A program made the translations under genes and the position numbers. The notes beneath the pieces were generated by a model that worked only from the letters and a program-made list of their open reading frames with translations, searched no databases and had not been told where the DNA came from. This document shows positions 1 through 6,990 of a stretch of DNA of 52,850 nucleotides, in pieces (within the stretch, counting starts at the first letter, position 1; every line of letters begins with the position of its first letter). The stretch spans positions 1-52,850 of the forward strand of contig CAMHMZ010000015.1 of the NCBI GenBank assembly GCA_946186375.1. The letters are read 5' to 3'. The DNA is from an uncultured Clostridia bacterium. GTDB lineage: Bacteria; Bacillota; Clostridia; Oscillospirales; Oscillospiraceae.

Positions 1-1145
1 ACTCCCTGCCCGCCGTCTGCGGCCGCGTCTGCCCGCAGGAGAAGCAGTGCGAGTCGAAGTGCGTGCGCGGCATCAAGGGCGAGAGCGTCGGCATCGGCCG
101 GCTCGAGCGCTTCGTGGCCGACTGGCACATGGCGCACGCGAAGAAGGCCGCGCCCGAGGCCCCTGCCTCCAACGGCCACCGCGTTGCGGTCATCGGCTCC
201 GGCCCCGCGGGGCTGACCTGCGCGGGCGATCTGAGAAAGCTCGGCTATGACGTCACGATCTTCGAGGCCTTCCACAAGTCCGGCGGCGTGCTGGTCTACG
301 GCATCCCGCAGTTTCGTCTGCCGAAGGAGATCGTCGCCGCCGAGATCGAGAACCTCACGAAGATGGGCGTCAAGATCGTCAACAACGCTATCATCGGCAA
401 GTCCATCACGGTCGACGAGCTCTTCGAGGAGGGCTTCGAGGCCGTCTTCATCGGCTCCGGCGCGGGTCTGCCGCAGTTTCTGCACATCCCGGGCGAGAAC
501 CTCCTCGGCGTTTATTCCGCCAACGAGCTTCTGACCCGCACGAACCTCATGAAGGCCTATCGCGACGACTACGACACGCCTATCAAGCACTTTAAGCGCG
601 TGGCGGTCGTCGGCGCGGGCAACGTCGCGATGGACGCGGCGCGCGTCTCGAAGCGCCTCGGCGCGGAGCACGTGTATATCGTCTACCGCCGCGGCCGCGA
701 CGAGCTGCCCGCCCGCAAGGAGGAGGTCGAGCACGCCGAGGCCGAGGGCATCGAGTTCAAGCTCCTCAACAATCCCTGCGCCATCCTGGGCGACGAGAGC
801 GGGCATGTCACCGGCATCGAGTGCGTCAGGCAGGAGCTGGGCGAGCCGGACGAGAAGGGCCGCCGCAAGCCCGTCGCCGTCCCGGACAGCAACTGGGTGC
901 TGGACGTTGACACCGTCGTCATCGCCATCGGCACGAGCCCCAACCCCCTCATCCGCAACACCACCGGCGGCCTGAGCTTCACCCGCAAGGGCGGCATCGA
1001 GGCCGACGAGGGCGGACGCACCTCGCGCGAGGGCGTGTTCGCCGGGGGCGACGCGGTCACGGGCGCGGCCACGGTCATCCTGGCCATGGGCGCGGGCAAG
1101 GCCGGCGCGAAGAGCATCGACGAGTATATCAAGGCAAAAAAATAA
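1..1145 (+). CDS. gltA: NADPH-dependent glutamate synthase small-subunit family oxidoreductase (5' partial)
   Basis: FAD/NAD(P)H-binding flavoprotein of the GltD family. It moves electrons between NADPH and Fe-S centres, either as a single-gene clostridial glutamate synthase subunit or as the large subunit of an NfnAB transhydrogenase. The reading frame is already open at base 3, so the start lies outside the window. The first codons carry the family's N-terminal cysteine cluster (CGRVCP, then QCESKC), which binds a [4Fe-4S] cluster. Next come a GSGPAGL dinucleotide fold for FAD, a second GAGNVAMDAAR fold for NADPH, and the C-terminal GGDAVTGAATVILAMG FAD motif. A perfect-palindrome terminator follows the stop. 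Which of the two enzymes it is depends on the missing upstream neighbour: an NfnA-like or dihydroorotate-dehydrogenase electron-transfer gene would favour NfnB. Confidence 0.92.
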   Translation, partial: SLPAVCGRVCPQEKQCESKCVRGIKGESVGIGRLERFVADWHMAHAKKAAPEAPASNGHRVAVIGSGPAGLTCAGDLRKLGYDVTIFEAFHKSGGVLVYGIPQFRLPKEIVAAEIENLTKMGVKIVNNAIIGKSITVDELFEEGFEAVFIGSGAGLPQFLHIPGENLLGVYSANELLTRTNLMKAYRDDYDTPIKHFKRVAVVGAGNVAMDAARVSKRLGAEHVYIVYRRGRDELPARKEEVEHAEAEGIEFKLLNNPCAILGDESGHVTGIECVRQELGEPDEKGRRKPVAVPDSNWVLDVDTVVIAIGTSPNPLIRNTTGGLSFTRKGGIEADEGGRTSREGVFAGGDAVTGAATVILAMGAGKAGAKSIDEYIKAKK

Positions 1146-1158
1146 AGCGAATAAATAC

Positions 1159-1188
1159 AAAGGAGCGGGGCCGCGGCCCCGCTCCTTT
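1159..1188 (+). terminator. Palindromic terminator after the glutamate synthase-type gene
   Basis: A perfect 15-bp inverted repeat with no spacer (AAAGGAGCGGGGCCG and its complement) ends in TTT. It lies 14 bases after the stop codon and is symmetric, so it could act on both strands; the opposite gene ends at 1277. Confidence 0.75.
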
Positions 1189-1205
1189 GACTACATACCC
1201 CGCTT

Positions 1206-1243
1206 TGTCATCCTGAGCGCAGCGAAGCGGAGGCGAAGGATCT
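1206..1243. repeat. Dispersed CATCCTGAGCG-type palindromic repeat
   Basis: The 38-bp stretch begins TGTCATCCTGAGCGCAGCG and ends GCGAAGGATCT, so its ends (ATCCT and AGGAT) are inverted copies. Sequences of this type are common dispersed intergenic repeats in several bacterial phyla. It lies between two convergent genes. Confidence 0.55.
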
Positions 1244-1276
1244 AAAACGCTTGGCATTTGTATTGCCTTTTGTGTT

Positions 1277-2407
1277 TCACAGCACCGGGAGGACGGTGAA
1301 GAGCTCCTGCTGCAGCAGCAGCGCCGGGCGGAAGAGGCGGTCGACCGTCCACCAGCTCACGCCGGCCAGGCCGTATTCGCCCACAAGGCGCAGTCTTGCC
1401 AGCGCGCTGCGGACGTCCTCGTACCAGACGACGTTTCGCTGCCCGGCGCCGTCAGTGTAGGTGAACCACGGCGCGGCGGCGCGCTCGTCGTAGCGCAGCT
1501 CCGCCCCGACGGAGACGGCCAGATCCTGCGCGGCGATGTTGCCGATGACCTCGGCCCGGTCGCCCTGCTTCCAGGGCAGACGCCAGCGGTAGCCATAGTT
1601 GGAAAAGCCCATGAGGATGCTTCCCGCGGGGATCTTCGTCACGGCGTAATCCAGCACGCGGCGGATCCGGTCCACGGGCGAGACGGCCTGGGGCGCCGAA
1701 TAGGTATAGCCCCATTCGTAGGTCATCAGCACCACGTAATCGGCCCAGCGGCCGTGCGCGGCGTAGTCGTGCGCCTCGTACAGAATGCCCGTCTGCGCGT
1801 CGCTCTCCCTGGGGGCGATCGCCGTTGTGAGGTAGCGCCCGCGCGCGTGCAGCAGCTCCGCCATGCGGCGCAGGAACTGATTGTAGCTCTCCCGGTCGAA
1901 GGGATAGACGTATTCGAGGTTGAGGTTGACGCCCGCGTAGGGCCCCGCCTCCAGCAGGGCGAGGAGCTCCTCCACGACCCGGTCCTGCACGGCCTCGTCC
2001 GTCAGCAGCGCGTGGGCCAGGTCGCTCGAGAAGCCGCCCTGCGCGCCGAGGTTCGTGAGCGTGAGCAGGGGCGCGGCGCCGCCCTCGCGGGCGTCCCGGG
2101 CGAGCGCACCGTCGTCGGGCGCGATGAGCGCGCCGCCCGGCTCAAAGCGACAGCAGAAGGGGCAGAGAAAGCTCAGGTGCGGCAGCGTCTCGCTCAGCAC
2201 GGCCCGGGAAATGCCGGGGTAGGCGTAGGCGTTGACGAACATCTCCCCGCGCTCACGCTCCGGCCCGGGCACGAGCAGCGCCATGTTCGGCAGCAGCCGG
2301 TTCGGGTCGGAGAGCTGATTGGCCCAGGCGAGCTCCCGCACGCTGCTGCCGAAGCGGCGGGCGATGCCCCAGAGCGTGTCGCCGGGGCGGACGGTATACA
2401 CTTGCAT
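1277..2407 (-). CDS. LysM domain-containing glycoside hydrolase family 18 protein (YaaH/SleL-like)
   Basis: Predicted peptidoglycan-active hydrolase of the kind found in spore coats and germination machinery. Residues 1-45 form one LysM repeat (VYTVRPGDTLWGIARRFG), which binds peptidoglycan. From about residue 60 to the end is a GH18 TIM barrel. The motif GVNLNLEYV matches the YaaH/SleL form of the catalytic strand and keeps the glutamate, although the usual preceding acidic residues are asparagines. The chosen ATG at 2407 has AAGGAGG seven bases upstream and begins exactly at the LysM domain; the open frame extends further upstream but has no ribosome site. There is no signal peptide, as expected for coat proteins made in the mother cell. 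Divergent from pepF. The replaced acidic residues leave activity uncertain. Confidence 0.85.
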   Translation of the reverse strand: MQVYTVRPGDTLWGIARRFGSSVRELAWANQLSDPNRLLPNMALLVPGPERERGEMFVNAYAYPGISRAVLSETLPHLSFLCPFCCRFEPGGALIAPDDGALARDAREGGAAPLLTLTNLGAQGGFSSDLAHALLTDEAVQDRVVEELLALLEAGPYAGVNLNLEYVYPFDRESYNQFLRRMAELLHARGRYLTTAIAPRESDAQTGILYEAHDYAAHGRWADYVVLMTYEWGYTYSAPQAVSPVDRIRRVLDYAVTKIPAGSILMGFSNYGYRWRLPWKQGDRAEVIGNIAAQDLAVSVGAELRYDERAAAPWFTYTDGAGQRNVVWYEDVRSALARLRLVGEYGLAGVSWWTVDRLFRPALLLQQELFTVLPVL

Positions 2408-2469
2408 GACAGACCTCCTTGTCAATCGCAGCAGGATATGCTGCAGTATATGCCAAAGAAGGTTCCGTC

Positions 2470-2498
2470 TTGCCGGGATGCGGCGTCTGTGGTAAAAT
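2470..2498 (+). promoter_or_regulatory. Sigma-A-type promoter of the oligoendopeptidase gene
   Basis: TTGCCG at 2470-2475 and TAAAAT at 2493-2498 are separated by 17 bases. They lie just upstream of the ribosome site (AGGAAAGGAG) of the downstream gene. Confidence 0.6.
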
Positions 2499-2533
2499 GT
2501 ATTCATCTATACACAGGAAAGGAGCCAAACCCC

Positions 2534-4336
2534 ATGATCGATCCCAAAACCAAGCGCGAGCAGGTGCCCGAGGAATTCACCTGGGACCTCTCCGATATTT
2601 TCCCCAGCGACGAGGCCTGGTACGCCGAATGCGAGGCGCTCAAGGAGATGCCCGCGCGCATCGCGGCCTTCCGCGGCATCCTCGGGCGCAGCGCCGAGGA
2701 TCTGCTGGCCTTCTTCCGCCTGGAGGACGAGCTGGAGCTGCGCCTGTCGGCGCTCTTCAACTACGCCCAGCGCAAGGCCGACCAGGACCAGGGCAACGCC
2801 CGCTATCAGGACATGAGCGGCAAGGCCATGGGCGCCTACGTCGCCGCCTCCAGCGCCGGGGCCTTCTCGACGCCCGAGATCATGGCCATCGACGAGGACA
2901 CGCTCAATCTCTTCTACGTCGCGCAGCCCGCGCTGGAGGAGTACCGCCGCAGCCTGTACCAGATCCGCCGCCGCGCCGCGCACGTCCTGTCCCCGGAGGA
3001 GGAGAAGCTCCTGGCCGCGGCGGGCGAGATGGCCCGCACGCCCGATCAGATCGGCAGCATCTTCCGCAACGCCGAGCTCAGCTTCCCCGACGTGACCGAC
3101 GCGAAGGGCGAAAAGCACGCGCTGACCGGCGGCTCCTTCGTGCCGCTGCTCGAGAGCGACGACCGCGTGCTGCGCAAAAACGCCTTTGACGCCTACTACG
3201 GCCGCCTGGGAGAATTCAAAAACACCATCGCCGCCACGCTCGACGCGCAGTTCAGGCAGCTGCGCTTCTTCGCCGGAGCGCGCCGCTACGGCAGCACGCT
3301 CGAGGCCAGTCTTGACCGCACGGAGGTCCCCGTCGAGGTCTATACGAACCTCATCGAGGCCGTGCACAGCAATCTCGACAAGATGTACCGCTACGTCGCG
3401 CTGCGCAAAAAGCTCCTCGGCCTGGACGAGCTTCATATGTACGACGTCTATACGCCCATCGTCTCGGACGCGGCGCGGAAGATCGACTTCGAGGAGGCCA
3501 AGGCGACGGTGCTCGAGGCGCTGTCGGTGCTGGGCGAGGATTACACGGCGCTGCTGCGCGAGGGCTTCGCCAATCGCTGGATCGACGTCTATGAAAACGA
3601 GGGCAAGCGCGGCGGGGCCTATTCCGCGGGCGACCGGCCGCACCCCTATGTGCTTCTGAACCACAAGGACACGCTCGACAGCATGTTCACGCTCGCGCAC
3701 GAGATGGGCCACGCCCTGCACACCTATCACAGCGTCAAGCACCAGCCCGTCAGCACCAGCGACTATGTGATCTTCGTGGCCGAGGTGGCCTCCACCTGCA
3801 ACGAGGTGCTGCTCGTGCGCTACCTGCTGTCGAAGACCGAGGACAAGAAGGAGCGGGCCTATCTCATCAACCACTTCCTCGACTCCTTCAAGGGCTCGGT
3901 GTACCGCCAGACCATGTTTGCCGAGTTCGAGCTCATGATGGGCAGGATGTCCGAATCCGGCCAGACCCTGACGGCAGAGCTCCTGAGCGAGAAGTACCAC
4001 GAGCTCAACAAGCTCTATTTCGGGCCGGACATGGTCTCGGACGAGGGCATTGCGCTCGAGTGGGCGCGCATCCCGCATTTCTTCTACAATTACTACGTCT
4101 TCCAGTACGCCACGGGCTTTTCCGCGGCGGTAGCCATCGCCGACCGCATCCTCACCGAGGGCGCGCCCGCTGTGGCCGACTACAAGCGCTTCCTCTCCGG
4201 CGGCAGCAGCACCGACCCCATCTCACTTTTGAAGATCGCGGGCGTGGACATGAGCTCTCCCGCCCCGGTCAACGCCGCGCTGCGCGTCTTCAACGAGCTG
4301 CTCGACGAGCTGGAAGAAGCCTGCTTCGACAAGTAA
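2534..4336 (+). CDS. pepF: Oligoendopeptidase F (M3 family zinc metallopeptidase)
   Basis: Cytoplasmic zinc endopeptidase that cleaves short peptides; 600 residues, the normal PepF length. The start MIDPKTKREQVPEEFTWDLS is typical of the family, and the ATG at 2534 is preceded by AAAGGAG. The N-terminal helical domain is followed by the catalytic domain with the zinc motif HEMGH at about residues 389-393 in the context TLAHEMGHALHTYHS. The second metal ligand glutamate is expected in FVAEVASTCNE. Peptide importers elsewhere in the window would supply its substrates, although the gene is not linked to them. A longer open frame upstream overlaps the divergent hydrolase and has no ribosome site. 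Confidence 0.96.
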   Translation: MIDPKTKREQVPEEFTWDLSDIFPSDEAWYAECEALKEMPARIAAFRGILGRSAEDLLAFFRLEDELELRLSALFNYAQRKADQDQGNARYQDMSGKAMGAYVAASSAGAFSTPEIMAIDEDTLNLFYVAQPALEEYRRSLYQIRRRAAHVLSPEEEKLLAAAGEMARTPDQIGSIFRNAELSFPDVTDAKGEKHALTGGSFVPLLESDDRVLRKNAFDAYYGRLGEFKNTIAATLDAQFRQLRFFAGARRYGSTLEASLDRTEVPVEVYTNLIEAVHSNLDKMYRYVALRKKLLGLDELHMYDVYTPIVSDAARKIDFEEAKATVLEALSVLGEDYTALLREGFANRWIDVYENEGKRGGAYSAGDRPHPYVLLNHKDTLDSMFTLAHEMGHALHTYHSVKHQPVSTSDYVIFVAEVASTCNEVLLVRYLLSKTEDKKERAYLINHFLDSFKGSVYRQTMFAEFELMMGRMSESGQTLTAELLSEKYHELNKLYFGPDMVSDEGIALEWARIPHFFYNYYVFQYATGFSAAVAIADRILTEGAPAVADYKRFLSGGSSTDPISLLKIAGVDMSSPAPVNAALRVFNELLDELEEACFDK

Positions 4337-4379
4337 GCGCAAGAAAGCCGGGACTTTTCTGCAAAGGGAGGAACTCACC

Positions 4380-5912
4380 ATGAAAAGCAATCTGAAGCGG
4401 ATCCTGTCGCTGGTGTTTTGTCTGCTGCTGTGCCTGAGCCTGGTCCCAACGAGCCATGCGGAAGATACGGACAATGCGGGAGATCTCGCTATTGATTCCA
4501 AAAATTTTCCGTGCTCCTACTTCCGGCGCTATATCTCCACGAGCTTCGATGCCAACCAGGACAACGCACTGAGCAAATACGAGATCAGCAAGATCAAGGA
4601 GATCTCCGGCCTGGGTTTTGGCGGGAAGGTCACCAGCCTGAAGGGGATCGAGCACTTTTCGGAGCTGCAGGCGCTCTACTGCCAGGATCAGGAGATCAAA
4701 GAGATCAATATCAGTAAGAACAAGAAGCTCACCGTGCTCAACTGCGCGAACAATCCGGTGAAAAAGCTGAAGCTCAATACGGAGCTGACAGAGCTCACCA
4801 TCAACGGCTGTAAAGAGTTCGGCACGCTGGATCCGAGCGTGTGTCCCAAACTGAAAGTCTTCCGCTGCAGCAATATCAATCTGGTTTATCTGGATCTGAG
4901 CGGCAACAAAGAGCTTACGGATCTCGACTGCTCGAACAATCAGCTGGGGACGCTGGATCTGAGCGGGAACAAGGCTTTAAAGAAGCTGAAAGTAAAGAAC
5001 AACCCTCTGTCGGAGCTCTATGTCCATCCGGATGCCCCCTTGAAGAGCGTATCCAAGGGACAGGGCGTCCGCGTCATCCGCGGCAAACCTTCGCCCCTGT
5101 CCGCGCCATGCCCGAAAGTGACCCTCAATGAAGGCGGAAAGCCTCAGCTGCAGTGGGAAGCAGTCAGAGGGGCGGTAAAATACCAGATCTACTGCAGCAC
5201 GACCCAAAAAACCGGCTCCTTCAAGCGGATCGCCACGGTGACGGGAACGCAGTTCACCCATAAGAAGGCCGAGGGGGGCACGATGTACTATTACAAGGTG
5301 CGCGCGATAGCAGCGGACGGCTCCAAGGGCGGCTTTGGGCCGTATATCTGTGAAAGAGCCAAAACTGCACCCGGCACACCGAAGCTGACGGGCTCGTACA
5401 GCAGCAAAGGCAAGCCCGCACTGAGCTGGCAGGCCGTGAAGGGCGCTGAAAAGGTTCAGATCTATCGCAGCACGACCGGGAAAGCGGGCAGCTTCAAGCT
5501 CCTGGGAACGACGACAGGCTTAAGCTACACCAACCGGAAGGCTGTGGCGGGCACAACCTACTATTATAAGGTGCGTGCGGTCAGCAAAGAAGGCGTGAAG
5601 GGAGACTGGAGCGCTGTGCTCAAACTGACAGCGAAGGTCGCGCCGGGCGCGCCGGATGTGACAGGCTCGCTCAACGCCAAGGGGAAGCCTGTGCTGCGCT
5701 GGGAGCCGGTAGAGGGCGCGGTAAAGTACGAGATCTATCGCAGCGTTTCGTACATGGACGGCGTCTATAAGCGTATCAGTACGGTTTCGGGCCTGACGTT
5801 CACCAATGTCAAGGCCGAAGCGGGAAAAACCTATTTCTACAAGGTGCGCGCTGTGAGCGAGGACGGGATCAAAGGCCCCTGGAGCGAGCTCATAGAGCTG
5901 AAAAGCCAATAA
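4380..5912 (+). CDS. Secreted leucine-rich-repeat protein with EF-hand-like loop and three Fn3-like domains
   Basis: A 510-residue exported protein of unknown function. Residues 1-27 are a Sec signal peptide (KR, hydrophobic LVFCLLLCLSL, then SHA). Residues 57-68 (DANQDNALSKYE) fit an EF-hand or dockerin-type calcium loop. Residues about 80-225 are short leucine-rich repeats of the LTVLNCANN/LDLSGN type, as in internalin-like surface proteins. Residues about 243-330, 333-423 and 425-510 are three similar fibronectin-III-like modules, each with WE/WQAV, Y-I-Y-S and YYYKVRA landmarks. No LPxTG, SLH or transmembrane anchor is seen, so it is probably released or loosely held. GGGAGG precedes the ATG and a strong terminator follows. 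Codon use is somewhat less GC-biased than in the neighbouring genes. Confidence 0.85.
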   Translation: MKSNLKRILSLVFCLLLCLSLVPTSHAEDTDNAGDLAIDSKNFPCSYFRRYISTSFDANQDNALSKYEISKIKEISGLGFGGKVTSLKGIEHFSELQALYCQDQEIKEINISKNKKLTVLNCANNPVKKLKLNTELTELTINGCKEFGTLDPSVCPKLKVFRCSNINLVYLDLSGNKELTDLDCSNNQLGTLDLSGNKALKKLKVKNNPLSELYVHPDAPLKSVSKGQGVRVIRGKPSPLSAPCPKVTLNEGGKPQLQWEAVRGAVKYQIYCSTTQKTGSFKRIATVTGTQFTHKKAEGGTMYYYKVRAIAADGSKGGFGPYICERAKTAPGTPKLTGSYSSKGKPALSWQAVKGAEKVQIYRSTTGKAGSFKLLGTTTGLSYTNRKAVAGTTYYYKVRAVSKEGVKGDWSAVLKLTAKVAPGAPDVTGSLNAKGKPVLRWEPVEGAVKYEIYRSVSYMDGVYKRISTVSGLTFTNVKAEAGKTYFYKVRAVSEDGIKGPWSELIELKSQ

Positions 5913-5918
5913 AGCAAA

Positions 5919-5955
5919 GCGCCGTGTTTTCCGACAGGGAAACACGGCGCCTTTT
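5919..5955 (+). terminator. Rho-independent terminator of the LRR/Fn3 gene
   Basis: Left arm GCGCCGTGTTTTCC, loop GACAG, right arm GGAAACACGGCGC, then CTTTT. It begins six bases after the stop codon. Confidence 0.85.
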
Positions 5956-5983
5956 GACATCTTGAAGCAAATAGATAAACGGC

Positions 5984-6145
5984 AGTTTAGCGAGGAATTC
6001 GGAATACAGGGAAAACGAGGGATAGAACGAGGAAATTGACGTCCACGCCGTAGGGGCGGCTACCAGCCGCCCGCCAACTCTGTACCATGTCCGCGGGCGG
6101 CTGATAGCCGCCCCTACGACATCATTTCGAACTCAGCGATAAACT
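5984..6145. repeat. Composite palindromic GTAGGGG element, copy 1
   Basis: The element starts with AGTTTAGCGAGGAATTCGG and ends with its imperfect inverted copy (CGAACTCAGCGATAAACT). Inside is a long palindrome from GTAGGGGCGGCT (6050) to AGCCGCCCCTAC (6117). The same order of blocks recurs at 17664-18015. Together with the heptamer repeats at 6164-6227 it fills the gene-free stretch 5956-6232, where no other signal was seen. Confidence 0.65.
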
Positions 6146-6163
6146 CAAATTTGTCGCGCTATC

Positions 6164-6227
6164 CTAAAAACTAAAAACTGAAAACTAAAAACTCTTTTCT
6201 GAAAACTGAAAACTGACTTCTGAAAAC
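6164..6227. repeat. Degenerate CTGAAAACT (heptamer) repeat array
   Basis: Runs of CTAAAAACT and CTGAAAACT units, including CTGACTT. On the opposite strand the unit reads CAGTTTT or CAGAAGT with a period of seven. The array begins six bases beyond the stop codon of the phosphatase-like gene on the minus strand. Confidence 0.75.
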
Positions 6228-6232
6228 GGATC

Positions 6233-6832
6233 TCAGCCGCTGCTGCGCGCGGCCTTGTCGCGGCCGATGGGGCAGCCGGGGTTGGAGAGCAGGCAGTTGT
6301 GCTGGCAGCCGCCGCAGTGCTCGTCCCGGCGGCTGAGCAGGATGCGCTCCCAGGGCTTTATGGCGCCGAGCCCGCTGCGCTGGGCGGCAAAGCCCCGCAG
6401 CCGCGCGCGATCCATGAGGAGCGCGGCAAAGAGCGGATGCGTGACAAGGATGCAGTCGCGCTCTTCTTCGCCCAGCCGGTCGAGCAGCGTCTCGCAGCGC
6501 CCGACGGCCGCCTCGCGGCTCTCTGCCCGGCGCGCGGCGCGAAAAAGCCACAGCCAGCCCGGCAGCACGCCGCCGCCGAAGGCGCGCAGCGGCAGCTCGT
6601 CAAGCAGCGGCTCGACCTCTGCCTCGCCGTCCGGCACCAGAAGCGCCGCGGACTGAAGGGCGGCCGGATGCGGGCTCACGAGCAGCCGTCTCTCGCCCTG
6701 CTTCATGGGGTGCAGCCCCTCGGGTGTGTCAAAGCCCTCCAGAAGCTGTGCGGCCAGGCTTTCAAAGGCCGCCGCGTCGAGCCGCCCCTTCGGCAGCGCG
6801 CGCTGCCCGCTGATCAGGATCCAGAGCTTCAC
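6233..6832 (-). CDS. Degenerate histidine-phosphatase-like protein with cysteine-rich tail
   Basis: A 199-residue protein whose layout follows the histidine phosphatase (phosphoglycerate-mutase-like) superfamily. It has an N-terminal strand where LxxxRHG is expected (here LWILISGQR), then LLVSPHPAALQSA resembling the second arginine block, and ILVTHPLFAAL resembling the second catalytic histidine block. The first catalytic RHG is absent, so phosphatase activity is doubtful. The C-terminus adds a cysteine cluster (CGGCQHNC then PGCPIG) suggestive of a metal or Fe-S site. It starts at a GTG (6832) with AAGGAGG upstream and is divergent from glgB. The superfamily assignment rests on pattern resemblance only. 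Confidence 0.6.
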   Translation of the reverse strand: MKLWILISGQRALPKGRLDAAAFESLAAQLLEGFDTPEGLHPMKQGERRLLVSPHPAALQSAALLVPDGEAEVEPLLDELPLRAFGGGVLPGWLWLFRAARRAESREAAVGRCETLLDRLGEEERDCILVTHPLFAALLMDRARLRGFAAQRSGLGAIKPWERILLSRRDEHCGGCQHNCLLSNPGCPIGRDKAARSSG

Positions 6833-6867
6833 GGTCCGATCTCCTCCTTCGGTTTTCTCCTGCCCTC

Positions 6868-6896
6868 ATTGTACGGGCAGCGGCGGACTTTGTCAA
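6868..6896 (-). promoter_or_regulatory. Promoter of the phosphatase-like gene
   Basis: On the minus strand a TTGACA box (6891-6896) and a TACAAT box (6868-6873) are 17 bases apart. The pair is back-to-back with the glgB promoter. Confidence 0.7.
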
Positions 6897-6926
6897 AGGG
6901 AAATGGAAAAGCGACAAACTTTCCTC

Positions 6927-6955
6927 TTGGCAGGCGGGGGCGGAGGCTGTATAAT
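6927..6955 (+). promoter_or_regulatory. Promoter of the glg cluster
   Basis: TTGGCA (6927-6932) and a perfect TATAAT (6950-6955) with a 17-base spacer, about 35 bases before the glgB start. Confidence 0.8.
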
Positions 6956-6990
6956 AGAGGCACCAGAGACAGATAAAGGAGGCTCGCCCC

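Noticed and set aside
1754..2533. Upstream extension of the oligoendopeptidase frame
   Set aside because: It overlaps the divergent LysM-GH18 gene and lacks a ribosome site; the ATG at 2534 has both the ribosome site and the family N-terminus.
2507..4078. Long open frame antisense to the oligoendopeptidase gene
   Set aside because: It mirrors a well-conserved gene, has His/Val/Leu-rich low-complexity composition typical of GC-rich shadows, and has no ribosome site.
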